NCBI GenBank assembly: GCA_025935735.1
Contig: JAICUS010000002.1
Location: forward strand, 1-31,961
Direction of reading: 5' to 3'
Length of the DNA: 31,961 nucleotides
From: Solirubrobacteraceae bacterium
GTDB lineage: Bacteria; Actinomycetota; Thermoleophilia; Solirubrobacterales; Solirubrobacteraceae
Shown: piece after piece, positions 22,606-30,581 of the stretch
How the letters are laid out: each line of letters opens with the position of its first letter
How positions within the stretch are numbered: the stretch's first letter is position 1
The notes under the pieces: model-generated
Told to the model about the DNA's origin: nothing
Seen by the model: only the letters and a program-made list of their open reading frames with translations
Database searches by the model: none
Position numbers and translations under genes: made by a program

Positions 22606-24179
22606 CCGCAGACGGCAGCATCCTCAAGCAACCCAAGGCGGTCTGGGCCGTCGCGTTCGCGTGCGTGATCGCGTTCATGGGCATCGGCCTGGTGGACCCG
22701 ATCCTGCCCGCGCTGGCCACCCAGCTCGACGCTTCACCGAGCCAGGTCGAGCTGCTGTTCACGAGCTACTTCGCCATCACCGGCATCTCGATGCTCGTGA
22801 CCGGGTTCGTGTCCAGCCGCATCGGCCCGCGGCGCACGCTGCTCGTCGGCCTCGCGCTCGTCGTCGTCTTCAGCGCGCTGGCCGGCGCCTCCGGCAGCGT
22901 CGGCGAGATCGTCGGCTTCCGCGCCGGCTGGGGCCTGGGCAACGCGCTGTTCATCGCCACCGCGCTGGCCGTGATCATCGGCGCGGCGAGCGGCGGCGTG
23001 TCCGGCGCGATCATCCTCTACGAGGCCGCGCTCGGCCTCGGCATCGCCTCCGGCCCGCTGCTCGGCGGCTTCCTCGGCGGCATCACGTGGCGCGGCCCGT
23101 TCTTCGGCACCGCGCTCCTGATGGCGATCGGCTTCGTGGCCGTCACCGTCCTGCTCGAGCCGCTGCCCAAGCCCGAGCGGCGCGTCAGCCTCCTCGACCC
23201 GCTGAAGGCGCTGCGCCACCGCGGGCTGCTGATCACCGGCCTGGTCGCGCTCTTCTACAACTTCGGCTTCTTCACGCTGCTCGCCTACACGCCGTTCCCG
23301 CTGCACATGGGCGCGCACGCGCTCGGCTTCGTGTTCTTCGGCTGGGGACTGATGGTCGCGGTGTTCTCGGTGTTCGTCGCGCCGCTGGTCAAGCGCCGGC
23401 TCGGCGTGGTGGCGACGCTCGGCGCAATGTACGTGGCGATCGCGGCGATCCTCGTGGTGATGGGCGTCTTCGCCGGCACGCCCGCCGTGCTCGCGGTCGC
23501 AGTCATCGCCGCCGGCGCGTTCCTCGGCGTGATCAACACCGTGCTCACGGAGGCGGTGATGAAGGTCGCCCCGGTCGAGCGGCCGATCGCCTCCTCCTCG
23601 TACTCGTTCGTGCGCTTCGCCGGCGGCGCGATCGCCCCGTGGCTGGCCGGCAAGCTGGCCGAGTGGGTGTCGCCGCAGGCGCCGTTCTTCGTCGGCGCCG
23701 GCGCGGTCACGGTCGCGCTCGTGGTGCTGCTGGCCGGTCGCCGGGTGCTCTCCGAGGCGCCCGAGGTCGAGGTGTCGGTGCCCGTCCCGGCGCCCGCGCC
23801 CGTCCTGCTGGCCACGGGGATCTCCCCGCACGCGAGCGCGGTCACCGCGGCCGCGGCGAGCCTGGCGCTCGAGCGCGGCGCGCCGGTCGAGGTGCTGCAC
23901 GTGCACGAGACCGACGTGGCGATCGAGGACGCGGTGGACCGCGAGACGCGCGAGCAGGCCGCGGCGGTGCTGGCCGACCGGCTCGCCCAGCTGCGCGAGC
24001 GCGGCGTGCCCGCCGGCGGCGAGGTCATCCACACCTTCGGCAACCGCGAGGACGTGGTCCGGGCGGTGCTCGCCCGGGCCGGCGCCGTCGGCGCCCAGGC
24101 GATCGTGGTCGGTCGCCGGGGCGAGGTCGCAAGGCGCGCCGAGGTGCCGGTGGTCGTCGTGCCTGAACGGGCTGTGTAG
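22602..24179 (+). CDS. MFS drug-type transporter fused to a C-terminal USP-like domain
   Basis: The product is 525 residues. The first ~390 are an MFS permease with about 12 hydrophobic helices, including the motif A region FVSSRIGPRRTLLVG and an early GIGLVDPILPALATQL typical of DHA1-type efflux pumps. From about residue 400 a soluble domain follows (PVLLATGISPHASAVTAAAA, PVEVLHVHET, IVVGRRGEVARRAEVPVVVV). It resembles a universal stress protein fold. The usual USP ATP-binding G-rich loop is shortened to GRRGEVARRAEV. Coupled by ATGA to marR, so probably an inducible exporter. The exported compound is unknown. Confidence 0.9.
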   Translation: MTADGSILKQPKAVWAVAFACVIAFMGIGLVDPILPALATQLDASPSQVELLFTSYFAITGISMLVTGFVSSRIGPRRTLLVGLALVVVFSALAGASGSVGEIVGFRAGWGLGNALFIATALAVIIGAASGGVSGAIILYEAALGLGIASGPLLGGFLGGITWRGPFFGTALLMAIGFVAVTVLLEPLPKPERRVSLLDPLKALRHRGLLITGLVALFYNFGFFTLLAYTPFPLHMGAHALGFVFFGWGLMVAVFSVFVAPLVKRRLGVVATLGAMYVAIAAILVVMGVFAGTPAVLAVAVIAAGAFLGVINTVLTEAVMKVAPVERPIASSSYSFVRFAGGAIAPWLAGKLAEWVSPQAPFFVGAGAVTVALVVLLAGRRVLSEAPEVEVSVPVPAPAPVLLATGISPHASAVTAAAASLALERGAPVEVLHVHETDVAIEDAVDRETREQAAAVLADRLAQLRERGVPAGGEVIHTFGNREDVVRAVLARAGAVGAQAIVVGRRGEVARRAEVPVVVVPERAV

Positions 24180-24188
24180 GAAATACGT

Positions 24189-24194
24189 TACGGT
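24189..24194 (+). promoter_or_regulatory. -10-like element before the decayed dehydrogenase gene
   Basis: TACGGT lies 6 bases before ATG 24201, where the intact N-terminus of the pseudogene starts. It fits the leaderless pattern of other genes here. Confidence 0.35.
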
Positions 24195-24200
24195 AGGTTC

Positions 24201-24829
24201 ATGGACCTGCCCGGCGTGGTCGACACCGCCCTCGACCGCTCGATCGCCCTCGGCTACGGCAACGTCGGGCGCTCCGCCGACGGCGTCGAGCTCACTTGGC
24301 CACCCACGCCCTCGCCCCCTGGGCGCTGATCGACGGCCTGCGCGACCTGCTCGCCCGCAGTGCGCCCGCGCGGGTGATCAACGTCGGCTCGGGCGGCCTG
24401 TACGGCCGGTCGCTGCCCGCCGGCGACCCGCAATCGGAGCGCACACGCTACGGCCCGAAGAGGATCTACGCGCGGACGAAACGCCAGCAGGAGGTGATCA
24501 CCGAGCAGTGGGCGGAGCGCCTGGCCGGCACGGGGATCGTGGTCCACGCCATGCACCCGGGCTGGGTGGACACCAAGGGCGTGCGCGAGTGGCTGCCGGT
24601 GTTCCGTGTGGTCACCCGGCCGATCATCCGCGGCCCCGAGCAGAGCGCGGACACGATCGTCTGGCTGGGCGCGGCGCCGGAGCCGCTGCGCTGCACCCGC
24701 CCGACGCACTATCGGCTCGGCGCCGGCGAGGACTCCGAGGCCGCCCGGCGCGAGCTCTGGGAGACGTGCGAGCGGCTGGTCCACCAAGATGCGGCACGTG
24801 AGCACACCGCCGGGCATGTCGATCGGTGA
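24201..24829 (+). pseudogene. Decayed short-chain dehydrogenase/reductase (internal deletion and frameshift)
   Basis: The first frame, from ATG 24201, gives MDLPGVVDTALDRSIALGYG then NVGRSADGVELT, the opening of an SDR protein fused directly to a segment that normally lies past the nucleotide-binding region. The Rossmann GxxxGxG part is absent, indicating an internal deletion of roughly 100 residues. At ACTTGGCC (24294-24301) the frame must shift by one base to continue ATHALAPWALIDGLRDLL. The rest keeps INVGSGGLYGR, the catalytic YxxxK as YARTK, and MHPGWVDTKGV. The two events together cannot yield a working enzyme. The missing length is judged from the family, not measured. Confidence 0.75.
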
Positions 24830-25616
24830 GCTGGCCGCGGCCACGGGTGTCGCGCCCGGCACCCTGCGCATGTGGGAGGCGCGCCACGGCTTCCCGGAGC
24901 CCAGGCGCCACGGGAGCGGCGACCGCCGCTACGGCCCCGACGACGCCGCGCGCGTGACCCAGGTGCTGCGCGAGCGCGAGCGCGGCCTCTCGCTGGCGGC
25001 GGCCATCGAGCGGGTGCGCGGCTGGTCGCCGGCCGTCGCGCCGACGTTGTTCGCCGCGCTGCGCGAGCGCCAGCCCGAGCTGCAGCCCCGGCGGCTGCCG
25101 CTGCCGGCGATGCTGGCGCTCAGCCGGGCGATCGAGGACGAGTGCCTCGCCCGCGCGGCGCGGCCGGTGCTGGCGGCGAGCTTCCAGCGCGAGCGCCCGT
25201 ATCGCCTCGCCGAGCGCCGCTGGCGCGAGCTCGCGCGCAGCGCGGCGCTGGCGTTCGTGCTGGCCGACTTCCCGCGCCCGCGCGATCCCGGCCCGGGCCC
25301 GGCCGAGGTGCCGCTGGATCCGGACGTCCCGGCCGCCCGGGAATGGTCGGTGGTCTGCGTCGACGAGCACCTCACCGCCTGCCTGGCGGGGTGGGAGCAG
25401 CCCCGCGAGGGGGGCGAGCGCGCGTTCGAGGCGGTGTGGAGCACCGACCCCGACGCCGTCACGGCGACGCTGCGGGCGGCCGCCCGGCTCGCGGGTCCCG
25501 ATCTGGCCGGGCGCGTGGAGGAGATCCTCGCCGGGCTCTCGCTGGTCGGCGCCGGCACGAACGCCGCGACGCTGAGCCTGGCCGGTCGGATGGTCGGCTA
25601 CCTCGCGGCGGCCTGA
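24789..25616 (+). CDS. MerR-family regulator with DICT sensory domain
   Basis: The product is 275 residues from ATG 24789. GTG 24798 and ATG 24816 (MSIGELAAATGV) are in-frame alternatives, and the ATG 24816 start fits the family best. The HTH is GELAAATGVAPGTLRMWEAR followed by HGFPEPRRHGSGDRRYGPDD. The C-terminal ~150 residues match the DICT domain: LSRAIEDECLARAARPVLAA, SFQRERPYRLAERRWRELAR, LAFVLADFPRPRD and EWSVVCVDEHLTACLAGWEQ. DICT domains accompany light or signal-sensing proteins. The signal here is unknown. The start overlaps the end of the decayed dehydrogenase, once likely coupled to it. Confidence 0.88.
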   Translation: MRHVSTPPGMSIGELAAATGVAPGTLRMWEARHGFPEPRRHGSGDRRYGPDDAARVTQVLRERERGLSLAAAIERVRGWSPAVAPTLFAALRERQPELQPRRLPLPAMLALSRAIEDECLARAARPVLAASFQRERPYRLAERRWRELARSAALAFVLADFPRPRDPGPGPAEVPLDPDVPAAREWSVVCVDEHLTACLAGWEQPREGGERAFEAVWSTDPDAVTATLRAAARLAGPDLAGRVEEILAGLSLVGAGTNAATLSLAGRMVGYLAAA

Positions 25617-25618
25617 TG

Positions 25619-25642
25619 GACCGGCTGACCGGCTGACCGGCT
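25619..25642 (+). repeat. Three tandem copies of GACCGGCT
   Basis: An exact 8-bp unit is repeated three times just after the MerR gene stop. It lies in the 67-base gap before the convergent oxygenase gene. It is short and possibly of replication-slippage origin. Confidence 0.6.
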
Positions 25643-25683
25643 GGGTGCTCGATCACCGGCGCTGGGCGATCGCCGCGGCGCCG

Positions 25684-26445
25684 TCAGCGGGCGGCGTAGC
25701 GCAGCCGCCCGGGCAGCGCCGGCAGCAGGAGCCGCCTGACGTACTCCGCTCCGCCGCGCACCGCCAGGCCGCGCACCGGGTCCCAGCGCAGGCCGTACTG
25801 GCGGCGCAGCCGGCCGGGGAGCATCCCCACGGTGATCACGTTGGCCAGCTCGAGCAGCGGCCGAGCGAGCAGCGGGACCGGCGGCCGCAGGACGATCTCG
25901 ATGCCCAGCTCGCGCGCCTGCGGGGTGACGTGCAGGACGTCGCCGGCCAGGATGTCGCCGATGTAGGCCTCGAAGTCCTCGATCCGCGCCGGCATGTCGG
26001 CGTCGGACAGCCCGAACAGGCCGCCGATCAGGCGGTAGTCGTCCCAGTAGGCCTGGCGCTCGGCCCGGCTGAGGGCGCGCACGTAGCGCTCGTGGACGAG
26101 CAGCCCGGAATCGGCCAGCGTGGCGATGATCCACAGCAGCAGATCCGGGTCGTCGGCCGCCCAAGGAGTCCCGGCCGGGAAGCGTCCCGCCGGCTCGGGC
26201 AGCGTACCGCGGAAGCGGCTGTGGACCGCCCGCACGCGAGCCGTCGCGCGGTCGGCGGCGGCGCGGTCGCCGTGGACGACCGTGTCCAGCACCGCGGCCG
26301 TGCGCCGGAGCCGCTTGTACGGGTCGTCGAGCGCGCCCGTGGACATGAAGAAGCCGGTAAAGGCGACCGGATGGGCGGCCTGCATGAGCAGCGCGCGCCG
26401 TCCCGCGAGCCGGACCACGTGTTCGCGCTCCACGCGCCGGATCAT
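25684..26445 (-). CDS. MpaB/rubber-oxygenase-like family protein (DUF2236)
   Basis: The product is 253 residues from ATG 26445. The family usually carries a DGYF motif near the N-terminus. Here NRTDGYFTETS is encoded in frame just upstream, and the next candidate is a CTG at 26481-26479 overlapping the preceding stop (CTGA). The true start may therefore be up to 12 codons earlier. Core motifs: IRRVEREHVVRLAGRRALLM, QAAHPVAFTGFF, RVRAVHSRFRG, DPDLLLWIIATLADSGLLVH and VTPQARELGIEIVL. These fit the oxygenase-MpaB family of heme-dependent or related enzymes. The substrate is unknown. It follows a broken glyoxalase-fold gene on the same strand. Confidence 0.87.
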   Translation of the reverse strand: MIRRVEREHVVRLAGRRALLMQAAHPVAFTGFFMSTGALDDPYKRLRRTAAVLDTVVHGDRAAADRATARVRAVHSRFRGTLPEPAGRFPAGTPWAADDPDLLLWIIATLADSGLLVHERYVRALSRAERQAYWDDYRLIGGLFGLSDADMPARIEDFEAYIGDILAGDVLHVTPQARELGIEIVLRPPVPLLARPLLELANVITVGMLPGRLRRQYGLRWDPVRGLAVRGGAEYVRRLLLPALPGRLRYAAR

Positions 26446-26477
26446 CGATGTCTCGGTGAAGTAGCCGTCTGTGCGGT

Positions 26478-26778
26478 TCAGGCCAGTGCCTCCACGCCCT
26501 CGCGGGCGCCGTCGCCGTGGTGGAAGAAGTCCCAGGCCTCGACGAGGTTGCCCGCCGGGTCCCGGAAGTAGATCGACCGGTCGTCCCCAGGATGCTCGAC
26601 CGGGCCCCGCACCTCGGCGCCATCTTCGCGCAGCCGCCTCGCCAGGGCGTCCAGGGCGCCCCGGCTGACGCGAACGCGAAGTGCACAGCACCTGGAGGCC
26701 CAGGACGTCGCGATAGAAGCGCTCCATGCCGGAGAGGTCGGTGGTCTCGAGGGTCAGCTCGGCGAACCCGGCGACCAT
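26478..26778 (-). pseudogene. Decayed VOC/glyoxalase-fold gene (out-of-frame deletion and frameshift)
   Basis: The minus-strand frame from ATG 26778 gives MVAGFAELTLETTDLSGMER then FYRDVLGLQVL, a clear VOC-family start. The next recognisable piece, VHFAFASAG, is in a different frame and normally lies some 35 residues further on, so the middle is missing. A further one-base loss at the run GGGG after VHFAFASA is needed to reach GALDALARRLREDGAEV, then SIYFRDPAGNLVEAWDFF, ending GVEALA at the TGA 26480-26478. All three frames are needed, so no functional product is expected. The homopolymer frameshift alone could be a sequencing error, the deletion could not. Confidence 0.8.
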
Positions 26779-26908
26779 TTCTTCAACAGAGGTAGCGGGG
26801 TTTCCCACACAGCATGTGTAGCACGCGGCGACCCGGCGAGGAAGGAATCGCCACGCGCGGGGCGAACGAGGGTGCCCGATGGGTTCACCCTGCGAGAGGG
26901 AGCGTGAC

Positions 26909-27670
26909 GTGACCGGCCAGGCCAAGGTGATCGCCTTCGCCAATCAGAAGGGCGGGGTCGCGAAGACGACGACCACCCTCAACCTCGCCGCGGCCTTCGC
27001 CGAGGAGGGCCACCGCGTCCTGTGCGTCGACATGGACCCGCAGGGCAACCTGACGATGTCGCAGGGGATCGACCCCGAGACGCTCGAGGAGTCGATGTTC
27101 GACGTGCTGGTGCACGACCTGCCGATCCGCGCGGTGATCCGCCGCTGCGAGGTCGACGTCGCCGTGGCCTCGATCGACCTGGCCGGGGCGGAGATCGCGA
27201 TGTCGATGAAGATCGGCCGCGAGCGCTCGCTGGACCGCGCATTCAAGGCGATTCGCGGTGATTACGACTTCATCTGCATCGATACGCCGCCGTCTCTGGG
27301 ACTCTTGACGGTGAACGCGCTGACCGCGGCCGACAAGGTGATCGTCCCCGTGCAGTGCGAGTATCTCTCGATGCGCGGGCTCCTCCAGCTCCAGCAGACC
27401 CTCTCCATGATCCGGGAGAACCTCAACCCGAACGTCGACATCGCCGGGATCCTGCCGACCATGGTCGACACGCGGACGCTCCACGCCCAGGAGGCGCTGG
27501 AGATCCTCGAGGAGAACTTCGGCGACCGGGTGTACGGGGCGCGCATCAAGAAGACCGTCCGCTTCGCGGAGGCGCCCGTGAAGGGGATGTCCGTCCTCAA
27601 GTACGACCCCACCGGTCAGGCGGCCGAGTCCTATCGCCGGCTGGCGAAGGAGGTGCTCTCGAATGGGTAG
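26909..27670 (+). CDS. ParA/Soj-family ATPase
   Basis: The product is 253 residues from GTG 26909, chosen because GAGAGGGAG (26894-26902) lies six bases upstream. An ATG 30 bases earlier has no such site. The deviant Walker A is [20 protein letters not shown], with the ParA signature lysine but Ala in place of the usual Gly before the catalytic Lys. Also present are [16 protein letters not shown] (Walker A' region) and [18 protein letters not shown] (Walker B region). ParA proteins position DNA or other large cargos. No parB lies next to it. It is coupled by an 8-base overlap to ftsZ, so a role linked to division or envelope positioning is an inference. Confidence 0.92.
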   Translation: MTGQAKVIAFANQKGGVAKTTTTLNLAAAFAEEGHRVLCVDMDPQGNLTMSQGIDPETLEESMFDVLVHDLPIRAVIRRCEVDVAVASIDLAGAEIAMSMKIGRERSLDRAFKAIRGDYDFICIDTPPSLGLLTVNALTAADKVIVPVQCEYLSMRGLLQLQQTLSMIRENLNPNVDIAGILPTMVDTRTLHAQEALEILEENFGDRVYGARIKKTVRFAEAPVKGMSVLKYDPTGQAAESYRRLAKEVLSNG

Positions 27671-29039
27671 CGGCAAGCGCGCGAGCATGCGGGAAGGGCC
27701 GCTGGCCGCCCTGTTCCGGAAGACCGAGACCGAGGGCCTCGAGGCGCGCAAGCCCGAGGGCGAGCAGCCCGCGGCGCCGGGGCAGGAGCCCGAGCCGCCG
27801 CAGCGCACGACGCCGACCCCGCAGGAGCGCCTGCGCCACGCGTTCTCCTCCGACGTGCCGGGCGACATGATGGCCCCGCCGGATGAGTCGCCGGATGCAT
27901 CCCACCCACCCACCCCCGACCACCGTGTCCCGCCGCCTTCGGCCTCCGACTACCAGTGGGGCTCGGTGCGCGAGGAGCGGATGCGCGCGCCGCAGCTGCG
28001 CGTGGTGGGCGTGGGCGGCAGCGGCGTCAACGCCGTCAACCGGATGATCGAGGCCGAGGTGACCGGCGTCGAGTTCCTGGCCCTCAACACCGACGCCCAG
28101 TCGCTCCAGCAGTCCGACGCGCACGTGACGCTGCAGATCGGCGCCGACATCACGCGCGGGCTGGGCTCGGGGTCCGATCCCGAGCGCGGCCGCTGCGCGG
28201 CGATGGAGGACTACGACCGCATCAAGTCGCTGCTCAAGGGCTCCGACATGGTGTTCATCACCGCGGGCGAGGGCGGCGGCACGGGCACCGGCGCGGCGCC
28301 GATCGTCGCCCGGATCGCCAAGGAGATCGGCGCGCTCGCGGTCGGAATCGTGACCAAGCCGTTCGGCTTCGAGGGCTCGCGGCGGCTGCAGGCCGCCGAG
28401 CAGGGCATCGAGGCGCTGGCGGAGGAGGTCGACACCCTCATCGTCGTGCCCAACAACCGGCTGCTGTCGGTGCTGGACAAGCAGACGTCGATGATGGAGG
28501 CCTTCCGCGTGGCCGACGACGTGCTGCGCCAGGGCGTCCAGGGCATCAGCGACCTGATCACGCTGCCGGGGCTGATCAACCTCGACTTCGCGGACGTGCG
28601 CACGATCATGTCCGACGCCGGCACCGCGCTGCTCGGCATCGGCATGGGCGTGGGCGAGTCGCGCGCGATGGACGCCGCCACGCGGGCGGTGGAGTCGCCG
28701 CTGCTCGAGACGTCCGGCGAGGGCGCCCGCTCGATCCTGCTCTCGATCACCGGCGGCCGCGACATGTCGCTGTGGGAGGTCAACGAGGCCGCCAAGGCGG
28801 TGGCCGAGGCGGCGCACCCGGACGCCAACATCATCTTTGGCGCCATGGTCGACGAGAAGGTCGTGGACCAGGTCTGGGTCACGGTCGTGGCCACGGGCTA
28901 CGCCGACCGGCCGCTCGAGCGTGCCCGCCCGTCAGCGGACCGCGTGCGCGTGCCGGCCGACGCCGAGCCGCGCGTGTCGCGCGGCTCCGGATCCGCCTCG
29001 GAGGACTTCGAGGTTCCGGAGTTCTTGCCGCGGCGCTGA
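27663..29039 (+). CDS. ftsZ: Cell division protein FtsZ with a ~108-residue N-terminal extension
   Basis: The product is 458 residues from ATG 27663, with AAGGAGGTG (27647-27655) seven bases upstream inside parA. Residues ~110-420 are Fts[28 protein letters not shown], the tubulin signature [12 protein letters not shown] (GGGTGTG at 204-210) and the T7-loop motif [13 protein letters not shown]. The C-terminal conserved peptide [12 protein letters not shown] ends it. The usual Met before GGGTGTG is Glu here. The first ~108 residues are unusual for Fts[18 protein letters not shown], then a Pro/Glu-rich stretch with [18 protein letters not shown]. FtsZ forms the division ring. This copy is away from any dcw genes in view, so it could be the sole ftsZ or a second one. 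Confidence 0.93.
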   Translation: MGSGKRASMREGPLAALFRKTETEGLEARKPEGEQPAAPGQEPEPPQRTTPTPQERLRHAFSSDVPGDMMAPPDESPDASHPPTPDHRVPPPSASDYQWGSVREERMRAPQLRVVGVGGSGVNAVNRMIEAEVTGVEFLALNTDAQSLQQSDAHVTLQIGADITRGLGSGSDPERGRCAAMEDYDRIKSLLKGSDMVFITAGEGGGTGTGAAPIVARIAKEIGALAVGIVTKPFGFEGSRRLQAAEQGIEALAEEVDTLIVVPNNRLLSVLDKQTSMMEAFRVADDVLRQGVQGISDLITLPGLINLDFADVRTIMSDAGTALLGIGMGVGESRAMDAATRAVESPLLETSGEGARSILLSITGGRDMSLWEVNEAAKAVAEAAHPDANIIFGAMVDEKVVDQVWVTVVATGYADRPLERARPSADRVRVPADAEPRVSRGSGSASEDFEVPEFLPRR

Positions 29040-29072
29040 GCCCTTCTTGGCCGACGGCAATTTAGGGGGACA

Positions 29073-29099
29073 TGGGGCGGACGCTCGGGGTTCGCCCCA
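29073..29099 (+). terminator. Stem-loop downstream of ftsZ
   Basis: TGGGGCGGA (29073-29081) pairs with TTCGCCCCA (29091-29099), nine base pairs including one G-U, with a 9-base loop, 33 bases after the ftsZ stop. There is no clear U-tract, so termination may be weak or Rho-dependent. A further short hairpin CCCCT-CAT-AGGGG lies at 29115-29127. Confidence 0.5.
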
Positions 29100-29207
29100 C
29101 TGTCCTGGATTGACCCCCTCATAGGGGTACAGGGCAGGACGGTGGGGCCCATTTCCCTCGCACGATCCTGTTCTGATGTTCCATAGCAACACCTGGGCAG
29201 GACAGTG
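29098..29207. repeat. Inverted and direct repeats between ftsZ and the LuxR-type gene
   Basis: CACTGTCCTG (29098-29107) recurs as its exact complement CAGGACAGTG (29198-29207). GGGCAGGACGGTG (29132-29144) and GGGCAGGACAGTG (29195-29207) are direct repeats differing by one base. The 277-base gap 29040-29316 contains no supported gene. Two long antisense frames there are unconvincing. Confidence 0.5.
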
Positions 29208-29316
29208 CGCGGATGGCACGCGGTTGCCGCGGCAGAACGCGCTCCGCACACCCCCGTAATTGTCCTCGAACCGCACTGCGCACCGTGGGGACAAGCCGAG
29301 CGGAGCGCACGAACGC

Positions 29317-30411
29317 CTAGTTCCGCGCCGCCACCTCGGCCATCCACGGCTGGTAGTTCTCCTCGAAGAACTTGGCCTGCAGCTCGGCGCGGGAGCGCAC
29401 GCCCAGCTTGCGCTGCACGCTCTTCACGTGGTTGCGCGCCGTGTGCTCGGAGATGACGAGGGCCGAGACCATCTCGCCCACGTCGGCGCCGCGGAGAAGC
29501 AGGCCGAGCACCTCGCGCTCGCGGTCGGTGAGATCGTAGGCGTGGGCCACGATCGGGGCGATCTCGGACGGCCGAGACGGCTCCAGGAAGACAGCGGTGC
29601 GACCGTCACCCAGCGCAGAAGCGTGCACCGACACCCAGCCGCGCGAGGTCCAGGCGCGCGCCCGCGGTGGCGTCGGGTCGCCGGCGGGGTTGGCCGCGCG
29701 CGCCCGCACCGACAGGACCAACGGCGGCAGACAGGCGCCGTAGGCGGGCGCGTCGAGCTCGGCGAGCCAGCACTCGCCCTCGGAGTTCATCGTCTCGACC
29801 GAGCCATCGGCGGCGACGATCACGAGACCCGGGCCGCCCGGCACCGCCAGCGAGTCCTCCGCCGCCGGGAGCAGCGCGGCACGCAGCCCGTGCGCGACCT
29901 GGCGTCCGGCAGCGGCCACGAAGGCGATCTCGGCATCCGTGAAGCACGGCGCGCCCTCCTCGCGCAGCAGGCAGACCGTTCCCCAGCACGCGCCGCCCGT
30001 CACCAGTGCGACGCGTACCTCGTCGGCCAGCCCGTGCGGGCGGTACATCGTCCGGTAGCGCGCCGAGGCCTCGAGATCGCCGCCCACGGCGGCCGACAGC
30101 AAACCGGCATGCCCGTGCTGTCGCACCAGGTCGGTGAACTTCAGGGCGTCGGGCTGGCGGATCTCGTTCTCGAAGAACGTGAGCGCCGCCTCGGCCGGGA
30201 TCGCGTGGGTGAAGCCGCCCGTCCACAGCAGCGTGGCCGGATCGGTCGTGCACCAGCCGCTTGCGTCGAATGCGACGGCCCCGGAGATCGCCTCCATGGC
30301 GCTGCGCAGCACGCCGTGCTGGTCGAGACGCCGGTCGAGGGCGGTTGCGAGGTCGCGGCGCGCCTGGCGGGCGGCGGCGGTATCGAGGGGTGCGGCCTGC
30401 GGGGAAGGCAT
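29317..30411 (-). CDS. LuxR-family regulator with GAF-like sensory region
   Basis: The product is 364 residues from ATG 30411, preferred because GGGAGG (30426-30421) is 9 bases before it. ATG 30420 lies directly against that site. The C-terminus is a LuxR HTH: YDLTDREREVLGLLLRGADV, then SALVISEHTARNHVKSVQRK and LGVRSRAELQ. The N-terminal ~200 residues look like a GAF-type sensor (ASGWCTTDPATLLWTGGF, VRVALVTGGACWGTVCLLRE, FTDAEIAFVAAAGRQVAHGL). A PAS-like segment GLVIVAADGSVETMNSEGE follows. It is divergent from the secreted-protein gene, with 170 bases between, so it may regulate it. The signal is unknown. Confidence 0.9.
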   Translation of the reverse strand: MPSPQAAPLDTAAARQARRDLATALDRRLDQHGVLRSAMEAISGAVAFDASGWCTTDPATLLWTGGFTHAIPAEAALTFFENEIRQPDALKFTDLVRQHGHAGLLSAAVGGDLEASARYRTMYRPHGLADEVRVALVTGGACWGTVCLLREEGAPCFTDAEIAFVAAAGRQVAHGLRAALLPAAEDSLAVPGGPGLVIVAADGSVETMNSEGECWLAELDAPAYGACLPPLVLSVRARAANPAGDPTPPRARAWTSRGWVSVHASALGDGRTAVFLEPSRPSEIAPIVAHAYDLTDREREVLGLLLRGADVGEMVSALVISEHTARNHVKSVQRKLGVRSRAELQAKFFEENYQPWMAEVAARN

Positions 30412-30439
30412 GGGCGCCATCCTCCCGCGCGGGTGACGG

Positions 30440-30467
30440 TTGCGTCATCCACCTCCAGACGTACATA
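30440..30467 (+). promoter_or_regulatory. Candidate promoter of the secreted-protein gene
   Basis: TTGCGT (30440-30445) and TACATA (30462-30467) are separated by 16 bases, close to a -35/-10 pair. It would give a 5' leader of about 110 bases. The site is in a relatively AT-rich stretch. It is a guess at promoter use. Confidence 0.4.
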
Positions 30468-30500
30468 AGGATCCTCCTAGAGAACGATCTGGGGCACTAC

Positions 30501-30514
30501 AGCCCAATTGGGCT
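30501..30514. promoter_or_regulatory. Perfect 14-bp palindrome AGCCCAATTGGGCT
   Basis: The site is a perfect palindrome with no spacer between the divergent LuxR-type gene and the secreted-protein gene, and downstream of the candidate promoter. It could be a regulator-binding site or, in RNA, a short hairpin. Confidence 0.5.
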
Positions 30515-30581
30515 ATTCAGCCTGGGCGAATTAGGTCGCAGCCTCGGGGTCGCACGGAAAACGACTCACCTTGGAGCGATC

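Noticed and set aside
24606..24788. N-terminal extension of the MerR-DICT frame
   Set aside because: It is the shadow of the decayed dehydrogenase in another frame; the HTH begins around 24816.
26879..26908. Earlier ATG for parA
   Set aside because: The added residues MGSPCERERD are not part of the ParA fold, and the GAGAGGGAG ribosome-binding site lies inside that stretch, ahead of GTG 26909.
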